From Nocardioides sp. SLBN-35 (lineage in GTDB: Bacteria > Actinomycetota > Actinomycetes > Propionibacteriales > Nocardioidaceae), in the NCBI RefSeq assembly GCF_006715725.1, contig NZ_VFNU01000001.1:3038001-3102000 (forward strand): a DNA stretch of 64,000 bases, given 5' to 3'. Positions within the stretch are counted from its first letter, which is position 1; each line of letters opens with the position of its first letter. The notes below the pieces were generated by a model that saw only the letters and a list, made by a program, of their open reading frames with translations, did not search any database and had not been told where the DNA came from. Shown in pieces: positions 14,895 through 22,079 of the stretch. A program made the position numbers and the translations under genes.

Positions 14895-15365
14895 TCAGCC
14901 CTCGGCGCCGAAGTCCTCGGGCGAGACGTGGTCGAGGAACTCGCGGAAGGCCTCGACCTCGTCCTCCTCCTCGGCGGGGGCCGCGAGCCCGGCCTCGGCG
15001 AGGACCTCTTCGGAGCAGAAGATCGTCGTACCGGTGCGCAGCGCGAGCGCGATCGAGTCGGAGGGACGCGCGCTGACCTCCACGCCGGAGGCGAAGACCA
15101 AGGTCGCGTAGAAGACGCCCTCGCGCACGTCGGTGATCCGCACCTCGCTCAGCTCGTTGCCGGTCGCGGTGAGCACGTCGCGCATCAGGTCATGGGTCAG
15201 CGGCCGTGGCGGGACGACCCCCTGCTGGGCGAAGGCGATCGCGGTGGCCTCGACGGCACCGATCCAGATCGGCAGGTAGCGCTCGCCGGTGACCTCTCGG
15301 AGCAGGACGATCGGCTGGTTGGAGGGCATCTCCACCCGGACACCCATCACGTCGACCTCGCGCAT
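14895..15365 (-). CDS. Bifunctional nuclease family protein (DUF151)
   Basis: 156 aa. The whole protein fits the DUF151/BFN family: MREVDVMGVRVEMPSNQP at the start, LPIWIGAVEATAIAF, then RPLTHDLMRD, ending in an acidic tail. Some relatives show DNase/RNase activity, but the physiological role in bacteria is unsettled. The order MerR-DUF151-MerR-FHA is conserved in actinobacteria (Rv1828-Rv1830). A -10 hexamer TAGGCT lies 6 nt before the ATG, with GGAGG within that gap, so both leaderless and SD-led initiation are possible. Confidence 0.9.
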   Translation of the reverse strand: MREVDVMGVRVEMPSNQPIVLLREVTGERYLPIWIGAVEATAIAFAQQGVVPPRPLTHDLMRDVLTATGNELSEVRITDVREGVFYATLVFASGVEVSARPSDSIALALRTGTTIFCSEEVLAEAGLAAPAEEEDEVEAFREFLDHVSPEDFGAEG

Positions 15366-15371
15366 GCCTCC

Positions 15372-15377
15372 AGCCTA
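15372..15377 (-). promoter_or_regulatory. -10 hexamer TAGGCT of the DUF151 gene
   Basis: On the minus strand TAGGCT is followed by GGAGGC and the ATG at 15365. This is the same hexamer and 6-nt spacing as at pepN. Confidence 0.55.
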
Positions 15378-15406
15378 CTGCGTCGGCCCGAGCCGTCCGG
15401 GAGGGC

Positions 15407-16138
15407 TCAGATGCGGCGCAGTCCGGCCTTGACCAGGGTCGCGTGGAGGCGCACCGAGAGAGCGGCGATCTCGCTGACCGCCTCCTCCGCGCGCGCGCTC
15501 GCACCGGCGTCGCGGCCCTTGCGGGGCGTCACGACCTGCTGGATGAGGCCGACCTCCCGGTCGGCCGCGGTGCGGAAGGCGCGCAGGTGGCGCGGCTCGA
15601 TGCCGTAGTCGGCGAGCTCGTGCGCGGTCTGCGCGATCACCAGCGCGTCGGTGTCGTAGTGGCCGGTCGGCGAGGGGCTGATCAGCGCGAACGACTCGAG
15701 CTGTCCGAGGAGGTCCTCGTCGATCTCGGCCACCTTGATCAGCTCCTTGCGCGAGAGCCGCAACCGGTCGGTACGGCGGAACGACTCGGGCGCCGGCAGC
15801 CCGTCGGCGCCGAGAGCGACGGTCGGCACCGTGGGCACGACCGGCTCGGGCTCGGGTGGCGTCAGGCCCCGGTCGAGCGCGTCGAGGTGCTCGCCGATCA
15901 CCTTGAGCGGCAGGTAGTGGTCGCGCTGCATCCGCAGGATGTAGCGCAGCCGCTCGATGTCGGCCTCGGAGAACTTCCGGTAGCCGGCCGGCGTGCGCTC
16001 CGGCTTCACCAGCCCCTCGGACTCGAGGAATCGGATCTTGGGGATGCTGATGTCCTCGAAGTCGGCGCGCAGCCGGTCGAGGACCTGGCCGATGTTGAGC
16101 CGTGGCTCCCGCTCCCCCCGAGCGACGGCAGCAGTCAT
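15407..16138 (-). CDS. MerR-family regulator (Rv1828-like)
   Basis: 243 aa. The N-terminal winged helix (LNIGQVLDRLRADFEDISIPKIRFLESEGLVKPERTPAGYRKFSEADIERLRYILRMQRD, about 13-75) is followed by a long C-terminal domain unlike classical MerR sensors, ending in helices around VVTPRKGRDAGASARAEEAVSEIAALSVRLH. Position between the FHA gene and the DUF151 gene matches M. tuberculosis Rv1828. The start lies 13 bp after the FHA stop, so it is probably translated from the FHA transcript. No effector can be assigned. Confidence 0.88.
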   Translation of the reverse strand: MTAAVARGEREPRLNIGQVLDRLRADFEDISIPKIRFLESEGLVKPERTPAGYRKFSEADIERLRYILRMQRDHYLPLKVIGEHLDALDRGLTPPEPEPVVPTVPTVALGADGLPAPESFRRTDRLRLSRKELIKVAEIDEDLLGQLESFALISPSPTGHYDTDALVIAQTAHELADYGIEPRHLRAFRTAADREVGLIQQVVTPRKGRDAGASARAEEAVSEIAALSVRLHATLVKAGLRRI

Positions 16139-16151
16139 CCTGCGACCGCCC

Positions 16152-16670
16152 TCAGACGCTCTCGTGGCCCGCGAAGAAGACCAGGCGGTACTTGCCGACC
16201 TGGACCTCGTCGCTGTCCTTGAGCTGGACCTTCTCGATCCGGTCGCGGTTGACGTAGGTGCCGTTGAGGCTGCCGGCGTCCTCCACGGTGAACGTGTCTC
16301 CGTCACGACGGAACACGGCGTGGCGACGCGAGACGGTGACGTCGTCGAGGAAGATCCCGCTCTCCGGGTGCCGCCCGGCGCTGACCTCGTCGGCGTCGAG
16401 CAGGAACCGGCTTCCCGAGCCCGGCCCCTTCTGGACGACCAGCAGGGCATGGCCGACCGGCAGCGCGTCGACGGCCGCGGCGTCGACGGGGCTCAGCGCA
16501 CGGTCGGAGGTCTCGACGCCGGCGGTGCCGGTCGCGCCACCGCCGAACTGGATGGTCGCGGTGGCATCGCTCACGGGCGCCGGCTCGGGCGCGACGAGGC
16601 GGGTCCCGCACTGCGAGCAGAAGCGGGCGTCATCGGGGTTCTGCCGACCACAGGCGGTGCAGAACGGCAT
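16152..16670 (-). CDS. FHA-domain protein of the GarA/OdhI type with N-terminal zinc ribbon
   Basis: 172 aa. Residues 1-25 form a zinc ribbon (C4, C7, C18, C21). Residues about 72-165 are an FHA domain with the phosphothreonine-binding residues in SAGRHPESGIFLDDVTVSRRHAVF and SLNGTYVN, very close to GarA/OdhI. Those proteins inhibit 2-oxoglutarate dehydrogenase and control glutamate metabolism under PknB/PknG phosphorylation at an N-terminal ETTS motif. Here that motif is absent; the nearest threonines are in DATATIQFGG. A TGAGGAG ribosome site precedes the ATG. Neighbours gcvH and merR are as in mycobacteria. Confidence 0.88.
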   Translation of the reverse strand: MPFCTACGRQNPDDARFCSQCGTRLVAPEPAPVSDATATIQFGGGATGTAGVETSDRALSPVDAAAVDALPVGHALLVVQKGPGSGSRFLLDADEVSAGRHPESGIFLDDVTVSRRHAVFRRDGDTFTVEDAGSLNGTYVNRDRIEKVQLKDSDEVQVGKYRLVFFAGHESV

Positions 16671-16699
16671 CAGTTGCTCCTCACGGTGGATCTCTTACG

Positions 16700-16705
16700 A
16701 ACCTA
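16700..16705 (-). promoter_or_regulatory. -10 hexamer TAGGTT of the FHA gene
   Basis: TAGGTT on the minus strand lies in the 40-bp gap between the gcvH stop (16711) and the FHA ATG. It leaves a leader of about 20 nt that contains the GAGGAG ribosome site. Confidence 0.45.
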
Positions 16706-16710
16706 CCGGA

Positions 16711-17100
16711 TCAGTTGTCGAGCTGGGCCTCATATGCGGCGGCGTCCAGCAGTGCGTCGAGGTCCGCGGCGTTCTGGGGCACGACCTCGAAGAGCCAGCC
16801 GGCGCCGTAGGGGTCGTTGTTGACCAGCTCGGGGGTGGCGTCGAGCGTCTCGTTGACCGCGACGACCTCGCCGGTGACCGGGGCGTAGACGTCACTGACC
16901 GACTTGGTCGACTCCAGCTCGCCGCACGAGTCGCCGGCGGTGACGCTCGCGCCGACCTCGGGGAGGGAGACGTAGACGATGTCGCCGAGGGCGTCCTGGG
17001 CGTAGTCGGTGATCCCGACCCGCACCGAGCCGGCGGTCTCGCCGGGCTGCCGCAGCCACTCGTGCTCGACGGTGTACTTCAGGTCCGCGGGGTTCGTCAT
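16711..17100 (-). CDS. gcvH: Glycine cleavage system H protein
   Basis: 129 aa, normal length. It is the lipoyl carrier that shuttles the aminomethyl group from GcvP to GcvT. The lipoyl-accepting lysine is K66 in GELESTKSVSDVYAPVTGEV, and the HEWLR block is at the N-terminus. The ATG at 17100 is preferred to 17136 because it begins the conserved N-terminus and sits 7 nt after a -10 hexamer. It has its own promoter and is not linked to gcvP by the riboswitch leader. Confidence 0.97.
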   Translation of the reverse strand: MTNPADLKYTVEHEWLRQPGETAGSVRVGITDYAQDALGDIVYVSLPEVGASVTAGDSCGELESTKSVSDVYAPVTGEVVAVNETLDATPELVNNDPYGAGWLFEVVPQNAADLDALLDAAAYEAQLDN

Positions 17101-17107
17101 GGCCCGA

Positions 17108-17113
17108 AGGCTA
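17108..17113 (-). promoter_or_regulatory. -10 hexamer TAGCCT of gcvH, overlapping a stop codon
   Basis: On the minus strand TAGCCT is followed by 7 nt and the gcvH ATG. Its TAG (17111-17113) is also the stop codon of the upstream DUF881 gene, so gcvH would be leaderless with a promoter embedded in the end of the previous gene. Confidence 0.5.
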
Positions 17114-17866
17114 CTGCCCCTGGTCCGGAACGGCATACGAAGGCCGGTCGCGTCGCACCACGGATTCGATGTCCACGGTGCGCAGCTGCTGGACGCCCAC
17201 GGTGGCGCCGTCCTCCTCGAGCTGCTTCTTGGGCCCGAGGGCGAAGGTCATCGCGTTCGCGAGCGCTCCGGGCTCGCCGATCGCGACGATGACGTACGGC
17301 GCCTCGATCCGCTCGCCGTCGACGAGGAACCCGCCGTCGGCCTCGGTGAACGACGTCTGCGCCACGACCCGCACCTTGCCGTTGATCTCGATCGCCTCGG
17401 CCCCGACGGTCCGCAGCTCCTGGATCGTGTCGAGCAGGGAGCCGAGCCGGACCCGGCCCTCCTCCTCCTCGATCGTGACCCGCAGGCCCGGGCCGGTGAC
17501 CGGCACCAGCCCCGCGAGGATGTTGAGGTCGTCGACCTCGGCGTCGGCCTGGTCGATGGCGGTCTGCCGCTTGGACGAGTCGTCGCGCAGCCCGCCCGCG
17601 ACCTCCTCGAGCCGGTCGATCTCGGTCTCGGTGCGCTGACGGGTGCCGGCGAGACCGTTGAGGAGGTCGATCAGCTCCTGCTCGCGCAGTCCGGCGTAGG
17701 TGTCGTCGGTGCCGGCGGTGCGCACCTGCGTCACCGCGCCGAAGCCGAGCAGGGCCAGCAGCGCGGCGGCGACCAGCTGCTTGCGCGAGGGCCGCAGCAG
17801 CGCCACCTTGAGCCGGTCGACGGGGCTCTGCTCGCTCGCCTGCTCCTCGGGCTCCGGCTCAGGCAT
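17111..17866 (-). CDS. DUF881 membrane-anchored coiled-coil protein (first copy, Rv1825-like)
   Basis: 251 aa. A basic cytoplasmic N-terminus leads into one membrane segment (about 30-48, LVAAALLALLGFGAVTQV), a coiled coil (about 60-115) and the DUF881 domain with VPVTGPGLRVTIEEEEG, EAIEINGKVRV and EAPYVIVAIGEP. The function is not established. The fixed DUF881-sbp-DUF881-phosphatidyltransferase order in actinobacteria suggests a joint envelope role. It overlaps the sbp gene by 8 bp. Confidence 0.85.
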   Translation of the reverse strand: MPEPEPEEQASEQSPVDRLKVALLRPSRKQLVAAALLALLGFGAVTQVRTAGTDDTYAGLREQELIDLLNGLAGTRQRTETEIDRLEEVAGGLRDDSSKRQTAIDQADAEVDDLNILAGLVPVTGPGLRVTIEEEEGRVRLGSLLDTIQELRTVGAEAIEINGKVRVVAQTSFTEADGGFLVDGERIEAPYVIVAIGEPGALANAMTFALGPKKQLEEDGATVGVQQLRTVDIESVVRRDRPSYAVPDQGQ

Positions 17867-18191
17867 GGAAGATGTGTCTCCGGATCGCCGCGACGTTGGT
17901 GAAGATCCGGATCCCGAGGACGACGATGACGCCGGTCGAGAGCTGGCCGCCGACGCCGAGGCGGTCGCCGAGGTAGACGATGCCGGCCGCGATCACCACG
18001 TTGCTGAGGAAGGAGACGACGAAGACCTTGTCGTCGAAGATCCCGTCGAGATAGGCGCGCAGGGCGCCGAAGACGGCGTCGAGCGCGGCGACGACGGCGA
18101 TCGGGAGGTAGGGCTCGACCGAACGCGGCACGTCGGGCTGGAACACGAAGCCGAGGACGACGCCCACGACGAGTCCGAGAACCGCGATCAC
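17859..18191 (-). CDS. sbp: Small basic family protein (DUF1290)
   Basis: 110 aa with three or four hydrophobic helices (MIAVLGLVVGVVLGFVF, VEPYLPIAVVAALDAVFGAL, FVVSFLSNVVIAAGIVYLG, LSTGVIVVLGIRIF). It matches the sbp membrane protein family found near division genes in Bacillus and next to DUF881 in actinobacteria. The biochemical function is unknown. The start overlaps the stop of the preceding DUF881 gene (ATGA), and its 3' end overlaps the next by 8 bp, which indicates translational coupling of the three. Confidence 0.88.
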   Translation of the reverse strand: MIAVLGLVVGVVLGFVFQPDVPRSVEPYLPIAVVAALDAVFGALRAYLDGIFDDKVFVVSFLSNVVIAAGIVYLGDRLGVGGQLSTGVIVVLGIRIFTNVAAIRRHIFHA

Positions 18192-19066
18192 GGCCCGTCA
18201 CCTCCCTGCTGCCCCTGGGGCTTGGTCTTCTCCTGCTCAGCCGACCGTAGCCGCAGCAGCGCGCCGGGCGCGGCAGGCAGGTGGAGGTCGTCCACATTGT
18301 CCATCTTCTGCTCGAAGCCGTACTGCCGGGCCAGGGCCAGGAAGCGCAGCCCGGCCTGGGTCTCGGCGAACCTCGACGCCAGCGTCCTGCGGTCGCCGAT
18401 CGCCAGGACCGTGAACGGGGGCGCGATGCCGAAGCCGTTGACCTCGATCGCCTCGCCCACGTTGGTGATGCCGCCGTGGGCGTTGACGCGCTGGCCGTTG
18501 ATCGAGATCGCCTCGGCGCCGGCCGCCCACAGGCCGTCGACGAGGAGGGCGAGGTCGGAGTCGCGCAGCTGCTCGTTCGGCCCGGCGTACGGCGGGTTGT
18601 CGACCCTGACCCGGACCCCGGAGCCGGTCACCGGGCTGAAGCCGGTGAGCGCGCCGAGCCGGGAGCGGCGCGCCTGGAGGTCGCCGACCCGGTTGCCGAG
18701 CGAGCGCAGCCGGTCCTCGGCGTCGGCGTTGGCCGCCCGCAGCGCGGCGAGCTCGTTCTGCAGCCGGCGCACGGTGGCGCGGCGGGCCTCGATCCGGTCG
18801 ATCAGGCTGGCCCGGCTCGCGTCGTCGACGTCGGCGTTCTGCGAGGTCTGGACGCCGGCCACGGTGACCAGCATCGCGAACAGGCCCACCACCACGACCA
18901 CGCCGACCCGGTAGCCGTGGCGTGGACCGCGCTCCCCCTCCACTCCGGTCGCCGTCGCGGCCGTCGCCGCGGCGCGGGAGGCCGCGACCTGGTAGTCGCG
19001 ATCGAGCGCCTCCTGCGTGATCAGCGTCAGCAGGGGGGTGCGGGACCGGTCGAGGGTCTCAGGCAT
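18188..19066 (-). CDS. DUF881 membrane-anchored coiled-coil protein (second copy, Rv1823-like)
   Basis: 292 aa. It has a cytoplasmic N-terminus, one membrane segment near 53-72 (VGVVVVVGLFAMLVTVAGVQ), a heptad-rich region (about 80-125) and the DUF881 domain with FSPVTGSGVRVRVDNPPY, EAISINGQRV and APPFTVLAIGD. It is a paralogue of the copy on the other side of sbp. It overlaps the phosphatidyltransferase gene by 8 bp and sbp by 4 bp. Function unknown. Confidence 0.85.
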   Translation of the reverse strand: MPETLDRSRTPLLTLITQEALDRDYQVAASRAAATAATATGVEGERGPRHGYRVGVVVVVGLFAMLVTVAGVQTSQNADVDDASRASLIDRIEARRATVRRLQNELAALRAANADAEDRLRSLGNRVGDLQARRSRLGALTGFSPVTGSGVRVRVDNPPYAGPNEQLRDSDLALLVDGLWAAGAEAISINGQRVNAHGGITNVGEAIEVNGFGIAPPFTVLAIGDRRTLASRFAETQAGLRFLALARQYGFEQKMDNVDDLHLPAAPGALLRLRSAEQEKTKPQGQQGGDGP

Positions 19067-19679
19067 GGGTACGTCGCTCGGTGGTCGCGAGCAGCTTGCG
19101 CACCTGCCAGGCGTAGAGCACGCCGGCCCACCAGTACAGGCCGATCCCCCACAGCGCGAACGCCCAGCCGAACACCTGCGCCAGCACGGCGACCCGTCCG
19201 TCGCCGTCGCCGAGCAGCAGCAGTGGGAAGGCGTAGAGCAGGTTGAAGGTCGCGGCCTTGCCGAGGAAGTGGACCGGCAGCGCGCTGTAGCCGCGGGTGC
19301 GCAGCAGCGGCACCAGTCCCCACAGCAGCAGGTCGCGCAACGGCAGGCACAGGGCGACCCACCACGGGATGATGTCGCGCATCGCGAGGCCGACGACGAC
19401 GGCGAGGATGTAGAGGCGGTCGGCGATCGGGTCGAGCAGCTGGCCGAGCTCGGAGGTCTGGTCGAGCTTGCGGGCCAGCCAGCCGTCGAGGAAGTCGGTG
19501 ACGCCGGAGGCCATCAGCACGACCAGCGCGAGCACGTCGGCCTCGGGGCCGAGCACCAGGTAGAGGAACAGCGGGACGCCGAGCAACCGCAGGAAGCTGA
19601 TCAGGTTGGGCAGCGTCAGCACCCGTCGAGCAGCCACGGACGACACTGTAGTGGCGGGGGTGGGCGTCGGCGTGCTCAC
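19059..19679 (-). CDS. CDP-alcohol phosphatidyltransferase (PgsA2-like)
   Basis: 206 aa integral membrane enzyme. The CDP-alcohol signature D-x2-DG-x2-AR-x8-G-x3-D-x3-D is complete in DFLDGWLARKLDQTSELGQLLDPIADR, with several hydrophobic helices around it. It transfers a phosphatidyl group from CDP-diacylglycerol to an alcohol (glycerol-3-P, inositol-P or similar); the acceptor cannot be read from sequence. Position next to DUF881/sbp matches Rv1822 (annotated pgsA2). The GTG at 19679 overlaps the stop of the preceding CBS gene. Confidence 0.88.
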   Translation of the reverse strand: MSTPTPTPATTVSSVAARRVLTLPNLISFLRLLGVPLFLYLVLGPEADVLALVVLMASGVTDFLDGWLARKLDQTSELGQLLDPIADRLYILAVVVGLAMRDIIPWWVALCLPLRDLLLWGLVPLLRTRGYSALPVHFLGKAATFNLLYAFPLLLLGDGDGRVAVLAQVFGWAFALWGIGLYWWAGVLYAWQVRKLLATTERRTHA

Positions 19680-20740
19680 GGGGCCGACGATTCCTCGGAG
19701 TGGGCGGCATCGCGGATCTCTCCGACGAGCTCCTCGATGACGTCCTCGAGCGCGGCGACGCCGAGCGTCGTACCGCGCGGGTCCACGACGCGGGCCATGT
19801 GCGCGCCGCGACGCTGGAGGACCTCGAGCGCGTCGTGCAGCAACGTGTCGTCGGTGACGGTCGCGAACGGGCGGATCCACCGGTCGGCGACCGGGCGCTC
19901 ACGGCGCTCCTCGTCGGGCTCGAGGACGTCCTTGATGTGGAGGTAGCCGAGCAGGTCGACCGGCTCCTGGTCGGCGGCGACGACTGGGAACCGGCTGAAC
20001 CCGGTGGCGGCGCACAGCGCCTCGACCTCGGCGCCGGTGGAGCCGCGGACCACGGTGGCTAGCGACTCGGGCCGCATCATCACCTCGGCGACGGTCTTCT
20101 CGGTGAAGCCGAGCGCGCCGGAGAGCCGGTCGTACTCGTCCTCGGCGAGCAGGCCCTCACCGTGGGACTCCTCGACCAGCGCCGCGACCTCCTCACGGGT
20201 GAAGGTGCTGCCGATCTCGTCCTTCGGCTCGATTCGCAGCAGCCGCAGGATGGCGTTGGCGATCGCGTTGATCGTGGCGATGAGCGGGCGCAGCACGGTG
20301 ACGATGCCGAGCATCGGCGGGCCGAGGATGAGGGCGGCGCGGTCCGGCCCGGCGATGGCGATGTTCTTGGGGACCATCTCGCCGAGCACGACGTGGAGGA
20401 AGACCACGATGGTCATCGCGATCACGAAGGCCACCGGGTGCAGCCACTCCTCGGGCACGTGCAGCTCGTGGAACACCGGCTCGATCAGGTGGGCGAGCGC
20501 GGGCTCGCCGACGGCACCGAGGCCGAGCGAGCAGATGGTGATGCCGAGCTGGGCGCCGGCCATCATCTCCGAGACCCGCTCCATCGCGGCCAGGGTGATC
20601 CGGGCCATCCGGGAGCCGGACTGCGCACGGGGCTCGATCTGGCTGCGTCGCGCGGAGATCAGCGCGAACTCCGCGCCGACGAAGAAGGCGTTGGCGGCCA
20701 GCAGGACCACCGCGAGCAGCACGCCGCCGAGGTCACCCAT
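19676..20740 (-). CDS. CNNM/HlyC-family transporter (DUF21 plus CBS pair), short form
   Basis: 354 aa. The DUF21 transmembrane domain (about 1-190; FFVGAEFALISARRSQIE, GAQLGITICSLGLG, LGEMVPKNIAI) is followed by paired CBS domains. The C-terminal CorC/HlyC domain present in the neighbour is lacking. Such proteins are Mg2+/Co2+ transport factors; the older hemolysin label is misleading. It overlaps the longer paralogue by 8 bp. Paired CBS genes of this kind also occur in mycobacteria (Rv1841c/Rv1842c). Confidence 0.88.
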   Translation of the reverse strand: MGDLGGVLLAVVLLAANAFFVGAEFALISARRSQIEPRAQSGSRMARITLAAMERVSEMMAGAQLGITICSLGLGAVGEPALAHLIEPVFHELHVPEEWLHPVAFVIAMTIVVFLHVVLGEMVPKNIAIAGPDRAALILGPPMLGIVTVLRPLIATINAIANAILRLLRIEPKDEIGSTFTREEVAALVEESHGEGLLAEDEYDRLSGALGFTEKTVAEVMMRPESLATVVRGSTGAEVEALCAATGFSRFPVVAADQEPVDLLGYLHIKDVLEPDEERRERPVADRWIRPFATVTDDTLLHDALEVLQRRGAHMARVVDPRGTTLGVAALEDVIEELVGEIRDAAHSEESSAP

Positions 20741-22079
20741 GCTGCTCGACCTCCTCGACCCGCAGCGAGATCCGGTCGATCCGCAGCCCGTCCATGTGGT
20801 CGACGCTCAGCACGGCCCGGCGGGCGGGCTCCTCGTCGTCCTCCCCCGTCGACGGGAGGGGTACGACGGCCACGTCGCCGGTCTGCGGGATCCGGCCGAG
20901 CACCTTGAGCACGAGACCGGCCACCGTGTCGTAGTCCTCGCTCTCGGGGAGCTCGATCTCGGTGAGGTCCTCGACCTCGTCGGGGCGCAACAGGCCGGAC
21001 AGCGACCAGGTGCCGTCGCGACGCAGCCGCCCGCGGCTGCCGAGCCGGTCGTGCTCGTCGGCGATGTCGCCGACGATCTCCTCGATCACGTCCTCGAGCG
21101 TGACGATGCCGGCGTGGTCGCCGTACTCGTCGAGGACGATGGCCATCTGGAAGCCGTCGGCGCGCAGCAGCGCGAGCAGCGGGTCGAGGCGCAGCGAGTC
21201 GGGCACCAGGATCGGCTTGGCCATCAGGTGCTTGACCTTGGTGGTGGCCCGCTCGTGGAGCGGGAGCGCGACGGCGTTCTTGACGTGGACGGTGCCGACG
21301 ACGGCGTCGGTGTCGTCGAGGACCGGGAAGCGGGAGTTGCCGGACTCGCGGGCCAGCGCGATCACCGCACTGGCGCGGTCGTTGGCGTCGAGCGAGCGGG
21401 TGCGCACCCGGGGCGTCATGATCTCGCCGGCGGTGCGGGTGCCGAACTCGACGGAGCGCTCCATCAGCTCGGCGGTGTCGGCGTCGAGGGTGCCCTCGTC
21501 GGCCGAGTGCTGGATCAGCGAGGCGAGCTCGGTGGAGCTGCGCGCGGAGCGCAGCTCCTCCTGCGGCTCGACACCGAGGCGCCGCACGATCGCGTTGGCG
21601 CTGCCGTTGAGCACCTTGATCGGGCCGCGGGCGGCGGCGGTGAAGAAGCGCATCGGTCGCTGGGTCAGCCGGGCGGTCGTCATCGGCAGGGCGATGGCGA
21701 CGTTCTTGGGGACCAGCTCCCCGATCAGCATGGTGAGCAGGGTGCTGAGTGTCAGGCCGAGGGCGACGCCGACCGGGCGCACCGCGCTCTCCGCCACGCC
21801 GGCCGCCCCCAGCGGGTCGCGCAGCAGCTCCGCTATCGCGGGCTCGGCGAGGAAGCCGATGGCCAGGTTGGTGATGGTGATGCCGACCTGGGCCCCGGAG
21901 AGCTGGGTCGACAGGGAGCGCAGCGCCTTCTGCAGCCCGATCGCCGCCGCGTCGCCGTCGGCGGCGGCCCGGTCGACCTGGCCGCGGTCGACGGTGACGA
22001 AGGCGAACTCGGCCGCGACGAACAGGCCGCACGCGAGCACCAGGAGGATGGCGAGTCCCAGCAGTAGCCAGGCGGTCAT
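20733..22079 (-). CDS. CNNM/HlyC-family transporter (DUF21, CBS pair, CorC domain)
   Basis: 448 aa. It has DUF21 helices (about 1-190; LFVAAEFAFVTVDRGQVD, GAQVGITITNLAIG, IGELVPKNVAI), two CBS domains (about 205-335, ending EYGDHAGIVTLEDVIEEIVGDI) and a C-terminal CorC/HlyC domain (about 350-435). Probably a membrane Mg2+ transporter or regulator. It is the first of two tandem paralogues and starts inside the stop of the acetoacetyl-CoA synthetase gene (ATGA). Confidence 0.9.
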   Translation of the reverse strand: MTAWLLLGLAILLVLACGLFVAAEFAFVTVDRGQVDRAAADGDAAAIGLQKALRSLSTQLSGAQVGITITNLAIGFLAEPAIAELLRDPLGAAGVAESAVRPVGVALGLTLSTLLTMLIGELVPKNVAIALPMTTARLTQRPMRFFTAAARGPIKVLNGSANAIVRRLGVEPQEELRSARSSTELASLIQHSADEGTLDADTAELMERSVEFGTRTAGEIMTPRVRTRSLDANDRASAVIALARESGNSRFPVLDDTDAVVGTVHVKNAVALPLHERATTKVKHLMAKPILVPDSLRLDPLLALLRADGFQMAIVLDEYGDHAGIVTLEDVIEEIVGDIADEHDRLGSRGRLRRDGTWSLSGLLRPDEVEDLTEIELPESEDYDTVAGLVLKVLGRIPQTGDVAVVPLPSTGEDDEEPARRAVLSVDHMDGLRIDRISLRVEEVEQHG

